From: Ectopseudomonas mendocina
GTDB lineage: Bacteria > Pseudomonadota > Gammaproteobacteria > Pseudomonadales > Pseudomonadaceae
Direction of reading: 5' to 3'
Assembly: GCF_016008875.1 (NCBI RefSeq)
Contig: NZ_JADTQG010000007.1
Span: forward strand, 1 to 64,000
DNA length: 64,000 nucleotides
In this document: positions 45,714 through 54,386 of the stretch, piece by piece
Position numbering within the stretch: position 1 is the first letter of the stretch
Layout: the number at the start of each line of letters is the position of its first letter
Notes under the pieces: generated by a model
The model's database searches: none
The model's input: the letters and a program-made list of their open reading frames with translations, nothing else
What the model was told of the DNA's origin: nothing
Translations under genes and position numbers: made by a program

Positions 45714-46642
45714 TGCGCCACCTTGGCCAGGTTCTTTTCCACCAGGGAGACGAACAGCTCCTCCAGGCGATTGGTCTTGTTACGCAGGCTCAGCACCTGC
45801 ACCTGCTGCTGCGCCAGTTGCTGGAACAGCGCATTGAGGCCCTGGCTCTTCTCCACCTGCACTTCCAGGGTGTGGTGATCGAGCAGGCGCGCCGGATAGC
45901 CGATCAGGTTCGGCGCCTCGCTGTAGGAGTCCTTCAGATCGAGCAGGAAGGTCTCGACATGCAGTTTTTTAAGCAGGTCCTTCATGCTGCTCAGCTCGAC
46001 GATGCGGCCGTGGTCGATGATGCCGATGTTGCGGCACAGCTGCTCGGCCTCCTCCAGGTAGTGGGTGGTGAGGATGATGGTGATGCCCTGCCTGTTCAGG
46101 TCGGTGAGGAAGCTCCACATCGACCGGCGCAGCTCGATATCCACGCCGGCGGTGGGCTCGTCGAGAATCAGCAGGCGCGGCTGATGCACCAGGGCGCGGG
46201 CGATCATCAGGCGGCGCTTCATGCCGCCGGACAGCTCGCGCGAAGCGACGTCGCGCTTTTCCCACAGGCCGAGCTGGGTCAGGTACTGCTCGGCGCGCTC
46301 CTTGGCGATCGAACGCGGAATGCCGTAGTAGCCAGCCTGGGTGACGACGATATCGAACACCTTCTCGAACTGGTTGAAGTTGAATTCCTGCGGCACCACA
46401 CCCAGGCAGCGCTTGAGCGCATAAGGCTCACGGTCGAGGTCATGGCCGAACACGCTGACCGTGCCGCTGCTCTTGTTCACCAGGGTGGAGAGGATGCCGA
46501 TTGTGGTGGATTTGCCGGCGCCGTTGGGGCCGAGCAAAGCGAAGAAATCACCTTCGGCGACGTCCAGATCGATGCCGTGCAGGGCCTGGAAGCCGTTTCC
46601 GTAGGTCTTGGTCAACTGGCGAATGGTCAGGGCGGAGCTCAT
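45710..46642 (-). CDS. ABC exporter ATP-binding protein (YadG-like)
   Basis: A 310-residue ABC ATPase: Walker A LLGPNGAGKST, Q-loop VPQEFNF, signature RELSGGMKRRLMIARAL, Walker B LLILDEPTAGVD and H-loop TTHYLEEAEQL. A C-terminal extension of about 80 residues (after VELSSMKDLLKKL) is typical for the NodI/YadG class. It works with the overlapping permease gene. Order and family match a conserved pair in P. aeruginosa. Confidence 0.93.
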   Translation of the reverse strand: MSSALTIRQLTKTYGNGFQALHGIDLDVAEGDFFALLGPNGAGKSTTIGILSTLVNKSSGTVSVFGHDLDREPYALKRCLGVVPQEFNFNQFEKVFDIVVTQAGYYGIPRSIAKERAEQYLTQLGLWEKRDVASRELSGGMKRRLMIARALVHQPRLLILDEPTAGVDIELRRSMWSFLTDLNRQGITIILTTHYLEEAEQLCRNIGIIDHGRIVELSSMKDLLKKLHVETFLLDLKDSYSEAPNLIGYPARLLDHHTLEVQVEKSQGLNALFQQLAQQQVQVLSLRNKTNRLEELFVSLVEKNLAKVAQ

Positions 46643-46796
46643 GAAGATGGGATTTCCCGCGCGAGAGTGAAGTCTTTATAGATGTGGGCGAAGACGCTCG
46701 ATTGCAACCGCGTGTTTCGCCCACTCTGTGCTGGCATGCACCCTACCGACCCTGACGCGCAGAAAAAAGACCATCCTGGCGATGTTGATTATCGAC

Positions 46797-47456
46797 TTAG
46801 TCGATAACGGCCTCACGCTGCATATCGCCACTGAGCTGCAGGGCGCCTGCCTCGAACAGATGCGGATAGCAGCCCCGCAGATGCGCGAAGAACAGCTGCT
46901 CCGGCAGATCCTCGAACTGGCCGTGATCCTGCAGGTACTCCATATAGCGCTCGCCCCGCTCGTTGAAGGGATGAAAGACGCTGTCATGCACGCCATCGAA
47001 TTCCAACGGCGCCACCTTGAATACGCGGCACAGCGCCTCGTTGAACGCAGGCGTGGCCTTGACCCAGCGCCCGTCCAGGTAAAGCTCGGTGTAGCCGTGC
47101 ATGGCGAACACCTCACTGCGCAGCAACTCCAGCAGGCGCGGCGTCGACAGGTGATTGCGCACATCGGCCAGGCCGATACGCGCGGGAATGCCGCAATACC
47201 TTGCGCATGCCGCGAGCAGATTGGCTTTGGGCACGCAGTAAGACTCCCCGGCCGTCAGCGCGTGGCTGGCCTTCAGCGTCTGCGCATCGAGGCTGAAGGC
47301 ATAGGGGTTGTAACGAATCTCGTCACGCACCGCCAGATACAGGGCCACGGCCTGACTGATTGGTTCTCGTGAGGCGCCACGCCAACGTTCGGCGAACTCG
47401 ACTACCAATGGATGGTCACTGTCAATGAAGCGGCCGGGGCGAAGATAGATCTGCAT
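46797..47456 (-). CDS. Transglutaminase-like cysteine protein
   Basis: The 219-residue protein has a transglutaminase/protease fold: Cys74 in GESYCVPKANLLAACARYCGIPARI and His120 in AMHGYTELYLDGRWVK. The canonical Asp after W.P is not obvious (ATPAFNEAL follows instead), which is seen in a subgroup of these proteins, so the third catalytic residue is uncertain. A TTATCGAC/GTCGATAA hairpin overlaps its stop codon. It is divergent from fadE. Substrate unknown. Confidence 0.85.
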   Translation of the reverse strand: MQIYLRPGRFIDSDHPLVVEFAERWRGASREPISQAVALYLAVRDEIRYNPYAFSLDAQTLKASHALTAGESYCVPKANLLAACARYCGIPARIGLADVRNHLSTPRLLELLRSEVFAMHGYTELYLDGRWVKATPAFNEALCRVFKVAPLEFDGVHDSVFHPFNERGERYMEYLQDHGQFEDLPEQLFFAHLRGCYPHLFEAGALQLSGDMQREAVID

Positions 47457-47594
47457 GACGGGGCTCCTGAAGTTCGCTTCAGTCTAATCCGCCGATTGCG
47501 CGATGCTCACGACGATCCGGCCAAGCTCACCGCCCCTCTCGCCATTTATGGCTATGCTCGGGGCGTCGCCCGCTCGAATCATGGAGGAATGCAC

Positions 47595-50042
47595 ATGCTC
47601 GTCATCTGGTTGCTGGTGCTGCTGTTCGGGGTCATCTACCTGGCCCATAGTCGTACCGCCGCCCGCCCCGCCCTCGGCATCACCGCGGCCTACCTGGTGG
47701 CCATGGCCCTGTTCAGCCCAGTACCTGGCTGGCTGCAACTGCTGCTATGGATCATCACAGGCGCAGTCGCTGCCTTCATCCTGCTTGGTGATCTGCGCCG
47801 GCAGTTGTTCACCGGCCCGATGTTCGCCTGGTTCCAGCGCGTGTTACCGCCGATGTCGGCCACCGAACGCGACGCCATCGAAGCCGGCACCGTGTGGTGG
47901 GATGGTGAGCTGTTCAGTGGCAAACCGGATTGGGACAAGCTGCTGGCCTACCCCAAGGCCAGGCTGACCGAAGAGGAACAGGCCTTCATCGACGGCCCCA
48001 CCGAAGAACTCTGCGCGATGATCAGCGACTGGCAGGTCGGCCAGGAGATGGACCTGCCGGAGAAAGCCTGGGAGCACATCAAGCAACACGGCTTCTTCGC
48101 CCTGATCATTCCCAAGGAGTATGGCGGCAAGGGCTTCTCTGCCTACGCCCACTCGCAGGTGGCGATGAAGCTGGCCACACGCAGCGGCGACCTGGCCTCC
48201 ACCGTGATGGTGCCCAACTCTCTCGGCCCGGCCGAGCTGCTGCTGCACTACGGCACCGAAGAGCAGCGCAATCATTACCTGCCACGCCTGGCACGCGGCG
48301 AGGACATCCCCTGCTTCGCCCTCACCGGCCCGCTGGCCGGCTCCGACGCAGGCGCCATGCCGGACACCGGCGTCATCTGCAAGGGCCAGCACAACGGCGA
48401 GGAAGTGATCGGCCTGCGCCTGAACTGGGAGAAGCGCTACATCACCCTCGGCCCGGTGGCCACCCTGCTCGGCGTGGCCTTCAAGGCCTACGACCCGGAT
48501 CACCTGCTGGGCGACAAGGAAGACCTGGGCATCAGCCTGGCGCTGATCCCTACCGACACACCCGGCGTGGAGATTGGTCGTCGCCACCTGCCACTGGGCG
48601 CTGCCTTCATGAACGGGCCGAACTCGGGCAAGGACGTGTTCATTCCCCTCGACTACCTGATCGGCGGGCCGGATTACCTTGGCAAGGGCTGGATGATGTT
48701 GATGAACTGCCTTTCGGTCGGTCGCTCCATCTCGCTGCCCGCCGTCGGCACCGGCGCGGCCAAATTCACCAGCCTCGCCACCGGCCAGTACGCACAGCTG
48801 CGTGAGCAGTTCAACGTGCCGCTGGCCGCATTCGAAGGCATCCAGGAAGCACTGGCACGCATCGGCGGCAACGCATGGCTGATGGACAGCGCGCGCATCC
48901 TCACCGCCAATGCCGTCGACCTCGGCGAGAAGCCCTCGGTGCTGTCGGCGGTGCTCAAGTACCACCTGACCGAACGCGGTCGCGAGTGCATCACCCACGC
49001 CATGGACGTGCACGGCGGCAAGGGCATCATCATGGGCCCGAACAACTACCTGGCCCGTTCCTGGCAGGGCGCGCCGATCTTCATCACCGTCGAGGGCGCC
49101 AACATCCTCTCGCGCAACCTGATGATCTTCGGCCAGGGCGCCATCCGCTGCCATCCGTACGTGCTCAGGGAAATGGCCCTGGCCGACCGCGAGGACAAGG
49201 ATCAGGCGCAGGTCGAGTTCGACTCGCTGCTGATGAGCCATATCGGTTTCGCCGTCAGCAACGCGGCTAGCAGCTTCCTTCTCGGCCTGACCCTGAACCG
49301 CCTGGGCACCGTGCCGGGTGACGACCTCAGCCAGCCCTACTACCGCGCCCTCAACCGCCTGGCCGCTGCCTTCGCCCTGTGCGCCGACAGCAGCATGATG
49401 CTGCTCGGCGGTGACCTGAAGCGTCGCGAGCGCCTGTCTGCGCGCCTGGGTGACGTGCTCAGCCACCTTTACCTGGGCTCGGCGGCGCTCAAGCGCTACC
49501 ACGACCTGGACTACCAGGAATCCGTCAGGCCGATGCTGTGCTGGGCCATGGAGGAAAACCTCTATCATGCCGAGCAGGCACTCGATGACCTGCTAAGCAA
49601 CTTCCCCAACCGCCTGTTCGGTTGCCTGCTCAAGGTGCTGGTGTTCCCGCTGGGCCGTCGTCACCAGGGGCCGAGCGATGAGCTGGACGCCGAAGTGGCC
49701 GCGATCATCGGCCGCCAGGCTGGCGACCCGGCACTGGAATCGGTGCTCGAAGGCTGCTACCGCCCACAAGCCGATCAGGATTCGGTCGGCGCCCTCCAGC
49801 ATGCGCTGAACCTGGTACAGGCCAGCCACGATGCACGCAAGCGCCTGCACCAGGCGCTCAAGGACGGCAGTCTGCAACCGGCACCGGGCCAGGACGCCAT
49901 CGCAGCGGCGATCGCTGCCGGCATTCTCGACGCAGAGCAGGGCCAGCACCTGCAAGCAGCCGAAGCGGCGCGCCGCCGGGTGATCGATGTCGATGACTTC
50001 GCCAAGGAAGAGCTCACGCTGGCAAGTGGCAAGGTGCGCTGA
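47595..50042 (+). CDS. fadE: Membrane-associated acyl-CoA dehydrogenase (FadE)
   Basis: FadE catalyses the FAD-dependent first step of fatty acid beta-oxidation. The 815-residue product has two or three N-terminal membrane helices (MLVIWLLVLLFGVIYL, LGITAAYLVAMALF, LQLLLWIITGAVAAFIL), then the dehydrogenase core (FFALIIPKEYGGKGFSAYAHS, CFALTGPLAGSDAGAMPDTGVI, and DVHGGKGIIMGPNNYLARSWQGAPIFITVEGANILSRNLMIFGQGA) and the FadE-specific C-terminal domain. The ATG at 47595 follows GGAGGA by six bases; the frame is open further upstream but lacks such a site. Length fits E. coli FadE. Confidence 0.95.
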   Translation: MLVIWLLVLLFGVIYLAHSRTAARPALGITAAYLVAMALFSPVPGWLQLLLWIITGAVAAFILLGDLRRQLFTGPMFAWFQRVLPPMSATERDAIEAGTVWWDGELFSGKPDWDKLLAYPKARLTEEEQAFIDGPTEELCAMISDWQVGQEMDLPEKAWEHIKQHGFFALIIPKEYGGKGFSAYAHSQVAMKLATRSGDLASTVMVPNSLGPAELLLHYGTEEQRNHYLPRLARGEDIPCFALTGPLAGSDAGAMPDTGVICKGQHNGEEVIGLRLNWEKRYITLGPVATLLGVAFKAYDPDHLLGDKEDLGISLALIPTDTPGVEIGRRHLPLGAAFMNGPNSGKDVFIPLDYLIGGPDYLGKGWMMLMNCLSVGRSISLPAVGTGAAKFTSLATGQYAQLREQFNVPLAAFEGIQEALARIGGNAWLMDSARILTANAVDLGEKPSVLSAVLKYHLTERGRECITHAMDVHGGKGIIMGPNNYLARSWQGAPIFITVEGANILSRNLMIFGQGAIRCHPYVLREMALADREDKDQAQVEFDSLLMSHIGFAVSNAASSFLLGLTLNRLGTVPGDDLSQPYYRALNRLAAAFALCADSSMMLLGGDLKRRERLSARLGDVLSHLYLGSAALKRYHDLDYQESVRPMLCWAMEENLYHAEQALDDLLSNFPNRLFGCLLKVLVFPLGRRHQGPSDELDAEVAAIIGRQAGDPALESVLEGCYRPQADQDSVGALQHALNLVQASHDARKRLHQALKDGSLQPAPGQDAIAAAIAAGILDAEQGQHLQAAEAARRRVIDVDDFAKEELTLASGKVR

Positions 50043-50232
50043 GGCAAACGCCTGGTGGGAGGGGCTTTACCGCGACTCAAGAAGCTCGCGGCTACGACTG
50101 CAGGGATGCAGGAGGTAGAGCGAAGCAGGATGCCCGAGCCGAAAGCCCCTGCCACGAAGGCCAGCTATGCAGGACAGCGGGCGCCAGGAACTCTATACTC
50201 CTGCGCCCGTTTTACCTTCAGGACACTGCACC

Positions 50233-50640
50233 ATGGCCAGCCATCTGGAACACCACCTCGCCCTGCTCACCCACCTGCGCGGCATTCTCGTCGCCCTGGG
50301 CGAAGCCGAACAGGTGCTCGACGACAGCCATGCCCTGTTCCTCGAGCGCTACGACGAGCTGCTCGCAGAACTGCCGCGTGATCCGGTATCCAGCCAGTAT
50401 CTGGGCCAGGACCTGATCAGCCAGGTATTCCATCGCTACCCGCAGATCGCCCATCTAGTACCGCGCGACCTGCTGTGGTTCTTTGGCGGCGATTGCCTGC
50501 ACTTCATGCCGGACGAAGAGATCGCCCTGTACCAGGCCCTCGACGAGCGTCGCTTCGAGGCCGAAGAGAACGACGAGCCGTTCGACTGGAACCAGGAAAA
50601 ACAGTTGCTGGCCCTACCCACCGACGGCGCCAAGCACTGA
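50233..50640 (+). CDS. Conserved hypothetical protein of Pseudomonas
   Basis: A 135-residue acidic, soluble, mainly helical protein (MASHLEHHLALLTHLRGILV, RDPVSSQYLGQDLISQVFHRYPQIAHLVPRDLLWFFGGDCLHFMPDEEI, FEAEENDEPFDWNQEK). I recognise no domain. Its place just after fadE and before the tRNA array matches a conserved gene in P. aeruginosa. AGGA stands before the ATG at 50233. A strong terminator follows. Confidence 0.75.
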   Translation: MASHLEHHLALLTHLRGILVALGEAEQVLDDSHALFLERYDELLAELPRDPVSSQYLGQDLISQVFHRYPQIAHLVPRDLLWFFGGDCLHFMPDEEIALYQALDERRFEAEENDEPFDWNQEKQLLALPTDGAKH

Positions 50641-50654
50641 TCGGCCAATAGACG

Positions 50655-50686
50655 AAGGCCCGCACGGTAAACCGGCGGGCCTTTAG
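50655..50686 (+). terminator. Intrinsic terminator after the hypothetical gene
   Basis: AAGGCCCGC pairs with GCGGGCCTT, with an extra CGGT..ACCG pairing inside the loop, ending in TTTAGATTT. Confidence 0.85.
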
Positions 50687-50710
50687 ATTTGCCTTTGCAA
50701 ACGACAGAAA

Positions 50711-50742
50711 CGAAAACGCCGCTCAGATGAGCGGCGTTTTCG
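50711..50742. terminator. Bidirectional terminator of the tRNA array
   Basis: A perfect 15-bp stem, CGAAAACGCCGCTCA/TGAGCGGCGTTTTCG, with a 2-base loop. It lies seven bases from the 3' end of the last tRNA-Gly and ends minus-strand tRNA transcription; the plus side ends CGTTTATTTG. Confidence 0.9.
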
Positions 50743-50748
50743 TTTATT

Positions 50749-50824
<76 letters not shown>

Positions 50825-50838
50825 AGTACAACTTGAAG

Positions 50839-50914
50839 TGGCGTCCCCTAGGGGACTCGAACCCCTGTTACCGCCGTGAAAGGGCGGTGTCCTAGGCCAC
50901 TAGACGAAGGGGAC
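50839..50914 (-). tRNA. tRNA-Glu (anticodon TTC), copy 1
   Basis: A 76-base cloverleaf with acceptor GTCCCCT/AGGGGAC, anticodon stem CCGCC/GGCGG enclosing CTTTCAC-type loop with TTC, T-arm CAGGGGTTCGAGTCCCCT and encoded CCA. It is 14 bases from tRNA-Gly copy 1. Confidence 0.97.
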
Positions 50915-50958
50915 CTGGAACTTCGTTTGAAACCCTGCCGAAGCAGTATTTCGAAATT

Positions 50959-51034
<76 letters not shown>

Positions 51035-51049
51035 ATTACAGCTTGAAAG

Positions 51050-51125
51050 TGGCGTCCCCTAGGGGACTCGAACCCCTGTTACCGCCGTGAAAGGGCGGTG
51101 TCCTAGGCCACTAGACGAAGGGGAC
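51050..51125 (-). tRNA. tRNA-Glu (anticodon TTC), copy 2
   Basis: Identical to the tRNA-Glu at 50839-50914. First tRNA of the transcript, with the promoter about 70 bases upstream. Confidence 0.97.
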
Positions 51126-51197
51126 ACACCCCGGAACATCAAGCAACTTTCCGGCTTCCTTCGCTTCGCTTTAGGCTTTGCGCTGGAAGTGGCGCGC

Positions 51198-51226
51198 ATT
51201 CTATGGAGGCTTTGAGAGGTCGTCAA
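51198..51226 (-). promoter_or_regulatory. Promoter of the Glu-Gly-Glu-Gly tRNA operon
   Basis: On the minus strand TTGACG and TAGAAT are separated by exactly 17 bases, followed by a GC-rich discriminator (GCGCGCC). An AT tract (TTTTAAAAATTTTTTAGAG) upstream looks like an UP element. This is a textbook stable-RNA sigma-70 promoter. Confidence 0.9.
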
Positions 51227-51347
51227 CCACTCTCTAAAAAATTTTTAAAATCAAAGACTTCAGCCCATAAATTGACATGACACTAGGAGCGATGCGACCA
51301 AGCCACTACACTCGGTCGAAAAGTTGATTCTCGAGAGGTCCCAAGCA

Positions 51348-52115
51348 GTGTCCGCACTCGTGATAACCATGCTGATAGTCGGCGGCATCGCCCTGCTGAT
51401 GGTAATTGCCTACATCAACCATGCCGTCGAGAACAGCAAGCTGGAGAAAGCCCGCCAGCGCGCCGACCTGCTCGACCGCATTCGTCGCTGCCAGGATATC
51501 TCCGAACGCATGCCCGGTCAGTTGATGACGCCGCAATTGAAGCTGCTGCTCAGCCAGCTACAGCTCCAGGTCAGCGAACGCCTGCTGCCGCTGGATAAGC
51601 AAAACGCCGCGTTGCAGAACGATATCGCCACCCTGAAGACCGAGATCGCCAAGGGCGAATCCATCGCGGTGCAGAACCCGCCTCAGCCCGTCACCAACGA
51701 AGCCAAGGCCAAGGACATACGTTTCCTTCTGGAAAATCTCCATGCGTTGATCACCGGCTCGGTACAGGGCGGCCTGCTGCCCGTCAGCGAAGGCAAGCAT
51801 TGGCTCAAGCAGATTCGCCAAATGCTGGTGCTGGTGCATATCGAGTTCTTCAGCACCCTTGGCCAGACGGCAATGCAGCAGAACCAGCCTGGCCAGGCGC
51901 GCCTGGCCTTCGAGCGCGGCGTGCAGTACCTGCGCAAGCAACCCGAACCTGCGCCTTACCAGGCGCAACTCAAACGCTTCGAGGAGCAGTTGGCGCGCGC
52001 CAATGCAATGGTCCTCAACAATAATGCACCCGCAGCGCAAGAACCGAGCGAGTTGACCGAGGGTCTGAAAGACCTGGAAGACGACGGCTGGAAGAAGAAG
52101 AACATCTACGACTGA
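51348..52115 (+). CDS. Membrane-anchored coiled-coil protein of unknown function
   Basis: A 255-residue protein with one N-terminal membrane helix (ALVITMLIVGGIALLMVIAYI) and a long helical, coiled-coil-rich cytoplasmic or periplasmic part (VENSKLEKARQRADLLDRIRRCQ; QLQVSERLLPLDKQNAALQNDIATLKTEIAKGE), ending LKDLEDDGWKKKNIYD. The start is taken as GTG at 51348 after GAGAGGT; a TTG eight codons upstream is less likely. The position beside the tRNA array matches a conserved P. aeruginosa gene. I do not recognise a named domain. Confidence 0.75.
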   Translation: MSALVITMLIVGGIALLMVIAYINHAVENSKLEKARQRADLLDRIRRCQDISERMPGQLMTPQLKLLLSQLQLQVSERLLPLDKQNAALQNDIATLKTEIAKGESIAVQNPPQPVTNEAKAKDIRFLLENLHALITGSVQGGLLPVSEGKHWLKQIRQMLVLVHIEFFSTLGQTAMQQNQPGQARLAFERGVQYLRKQPEPAPYQAQLKRFEEQLARANAMVLNNNAPAAQEPSELTEGLKDLEDDGWKKKNIYD

Positions 52116-52179
52116 GCGGCGGCAGGGCAACGTTCGCCTTCGCTCAGCCCAATACGCTGACCGAAGATTAGGAGCTGCA

Positions 52180-52842
52180 ATGAGCATGACCGTTTACGGT
52201 GCGCCACTCTCCCCGTTCGTCCGTAAAGTCTGTCTGTGCCTGATCGAGAAGGGCCTGGATTACGAACTCGAAGTAGTCATGCCCTTCGGCCAGCCGGACT
52301 GGTTTCGCGAACTCAACCCGTTGGGGCGAATTCCTGCCTTTCGCGACGGCGACCTCACGCTGGCGGACTCCAGCGTCATCTGCCAGTACCTGGAAGAACA
52401 TTACCCCGAGCACAAGCCGCTGTATGGCGCCGATGCCGAGCAACGCGCCAAGGTGCGCTGGTTGGAAAAATACGCCGATTACGAGTTGGCACCACTGTGC
52501 ACCTTCACCGTGTTCCGCAACCGCGTGCTGAAAGCCACCATGGGCCAGCCCTGCGACGAGGAAAAGGTGCAGCAGGCGCTCCGGGACAAACTGCCGAATC
52601 ACTTCGATTACTTCGAAGCCACGCTGGGCGATGCCCCCTATTTCCTCGGCGAGCACCTGTCGATGGCTGATCTGGCACTGGCCTGCCAGCTGATCAACAT
52701 GGAGCACGGCGACGAGGTACTGGATGCTACACGCTGGCCAAACCTGACCGCGCACTTTCAGCGAGTCAAGGCCAGCGCCTCCATGCAGCACCTGCTGCCA
52801 CGCGAGCTGCGCACGCTGGAGAAGATCGGCGCCAAGCGTTAA
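52180..52842 (+). CDS. Glutathione S-transferase family protein
   Basis: A 220-residue GST: an N-terminal thioredoxin-like domain (MTVYGAPLSPFVRKVCLCLIEKGLDYELEVV, with SPFVRKV as the active-site turn; NPLGRIPAF; DSSVICQYLEE for glutathione gamma-glutamyl binding) and an all-helical C-terminal domain with the N-capping box LSMADLALACQL. It conjugates or reduces with glutathione in the cytosol; the substrate is unknown. Confidence 0.93.
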   Translation: MSMTVYGAPLSPFVRKVCLCLIEKGLDYELEVVMPFGQPDWFRELNPLGRIPAFRDGDLTLADSSVICQYLEEHYPEHKPLYGADAEQRAKVRWLEKYADYELAPLCTFTVFRNRVLKATMGQPCDEEKVQQALRDKLPNHFDYFEATLGDAPYFLGEHLSMADLALACQLINMEHGDEVLDATRWPNLTAHFQRVKASASMQHLLPRELRTLEKIGAKR

Positions 52843-52907
52843 CAGCAAAGGCACCGACCGTTAGCGGGATCAGCACAAACGGCCGGCGCACATAATGGCC
52901 TTGCGAA

Positions 52908-53390
52908 TCAGCAGTCGCTGGCGGCCAGGAAGATCGCCACCAGCGCTTCGATACCGGCCTGATCCACTTCGGTGAAACGCCCTACCGACGGGCTGTCCAG
53001 ATCCAGCACGCCGATCAGGCGGCCGTCCTTGACCAGGGGCACCACCAATTCGCTGTTCGACGCACTGTCGCAGGCGATATGTCCGGCGAAGGCATGCACG
53101 TCCTCGACTCGCTGCGTCTGCAAACTCGCCGCAGCCGCTCCGCACACGCCGCGACCGAAAGCGATGCGCACGCAGGCTACCTTGCCCTGGAACGGGCCAA
53201 GCACCAGTTCGCCATCCTTGACCAGATAGAAGCCGGCCCAGTTGAGGTCGGCCAGTTCGTGAAACAGAAAGGCGGAGAACTGTGCGGCGTTGGCGATGAA
53301 GTCACGTTCACCGGACAGCAGCGCCTGCAGTTGCGCACTCAGTAGCGGATAACCGTTGAGGTCAGCCCCGGCCTGGGAAAGATCGATCAT
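52908..53390 (-). CDS. msrC: Free methionine-(R)-sulfoxide reductase (GAF type)
   Basis: The 160-residue single GAF domain carries the fRMsr signature: WAGFYLVKDGELVLGPFQGKVACVRIAFGRGVCGAAAA and HIACDSASNSELVVPLVKDGRLIGVLDLDSP, with the catalytic Cys pair in these two blocks. It reduces free L-methionine-(R)-sulfoxide using thioredoxin. It shares ATGA with the DUF815 gene upstream. It ends ASDC. Confidence 0.88.
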   Translation of the reverse strand: MIDLSQAGADLNGYPLLSAQLQALLSGERDFIANAAQFSAFLFHELADLNWAGFYLVKDGELVLGPFQGKVACVRIAFGRGVCGAAAASLQTQRVEDVHAFAGHIACDSASNSELVVPLVKDGRLIGVLDLDSPSVGRFTEVDQAGIEALVAIFLAASDC

Positions 53391-54277
53391 GCCTGTTGCT
53401 CCAGCAGTTGCAGCCCGACCCAGTGGCGGGCGAATTGATAGGCGCAGCGCCCATTACGGTTACCGCGTCCCAGCGCCCAGCGAATGGCCGCTTTCTCCAG
53501 CGCCTCGTCCCAGCTCCAGTTCAGCCCCACCTGGCGCGCCTGCACGTCCACCCAGTGACGCACGACGATCAGGAAGTGATCCTGGCTGAAAGGATAAAAC
53601 GACAGCCACAGACCGAATCGATCGGACAATGCGATCTTGTCCTCCACCGCCTCATTGGGGTGCAGTTCGCCGTCGACCATCTTCCAATTCTCGTTGTCAC
53701 TCTGCCGCTCGGGCACCAGGTGGCGCCGGTTGGAGGTCGCATAGAGCAGCACGTTGTCCGGCGCCTGTTCCAGCGAACCGTCGAGCACACTCTTGAGCAC
53801 CCGGTAGTCGCCCTCGCCCGCCTCGAATGACAGGTCGTCGCAGAACAGCACGAAGCGCTGCGGCAAACCGGCCAGCAGCTCCACGACACGCGGCAGGTCG
53901 GCCAGATGATCGCGTTCGATCTCGATCAGGCGCAGACCAGCCCTGGCGTGCTCAGCAAGCAGCGCACGCACCAAATAGGATTTGCCGGTACCGCGCGCCC
54001 CCCAGAGCAGCGCATGGTTGGCCGGCATGCCGCTGACGAACTGACGGGTATTGCGCGCCAGCTGCTCGCGCTGGGCGTCCACACCCAGCAGGTCGCTCAG
54101 CGACAGGTCGAGGCTGACCTCCAGCGGCATCAGGTAGCCGCTGCGGCCATCGCGCACCCAGCGCGCGGCCACGCATGCGTTCCAGTCGACCTGCGGGCGC
54201 AGCGCAGGCAGCAAAGGCTCGAGACGCTCCAGCACCTGCTCGGCGCGGGCGAGAAAATCCAGCAATCGGGAATCCAC
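53387..54277 (-). CDS. DUF815 family AAA ATPase
   Basis: A 296-residue ATPase with Walker A GARGTGKSYLV, Walker B FVLFCDDLSFE, sensor-1 block NVLLYATSNRRHLV and SDRFGLWLSFYPFSQDHFL, all diagnostic for DUF815 proteins. The cellular role is unknown. It overlaps the fRMsr gene by four bases and is divergent from the hybrid kinase gene. Confidence 0.9.
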   Translation of the reverse strand: MDSRLLDFLARAEQVLERLEPLLPALRPQVDWNACVAARWVRDGRSGYLMPLEVSLDLSLSDLLGVDAQREQLARNTRQFVSGMPANHALLWGARGTGKSYLVRALLAEHARAGLRLIEIERDHLADLPRVVELLAGLPQRFVLFCDDLSFEAGEGDYRVLKSVLDGSLEQAPDNVLLYATSNRRHLVPERQSDNENWKMVDGELHPNEAVEDKIALSDRFGLWLSFYPFSQDHFLIVVRHWVDVQARQVGLNWSWDEALEKAAIRWALGRGNRNGRCAYQFARHWVGLQLLEQQA

Positions 54278-54386
54278 GGTCTACTACTCCTTTTGCGCAG
54301 AGCCGCACGTTGCAGGCTCTGCCGGTACAGGGTCGCTATCAGCTATGCTTGGCAGGCGCCAAGGATCAGAGACTACGCACGCATTT

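Noticed and set aside
46789..46807. Intrinsic terminator at the end of the transglutaminase-like gene
   Set aside because: TTATCGAC/GTCGATAA forms a hairpin over the stop codon, but no U-tract follows in the direction of transcription.
47844..49568. 574-codon minus-strand open frame opposite fadE
   Set aside because: FadE motifs are complete on the plus strand; the antisense frame is rich in His/Gly/Ala/Val without recognisable domains.
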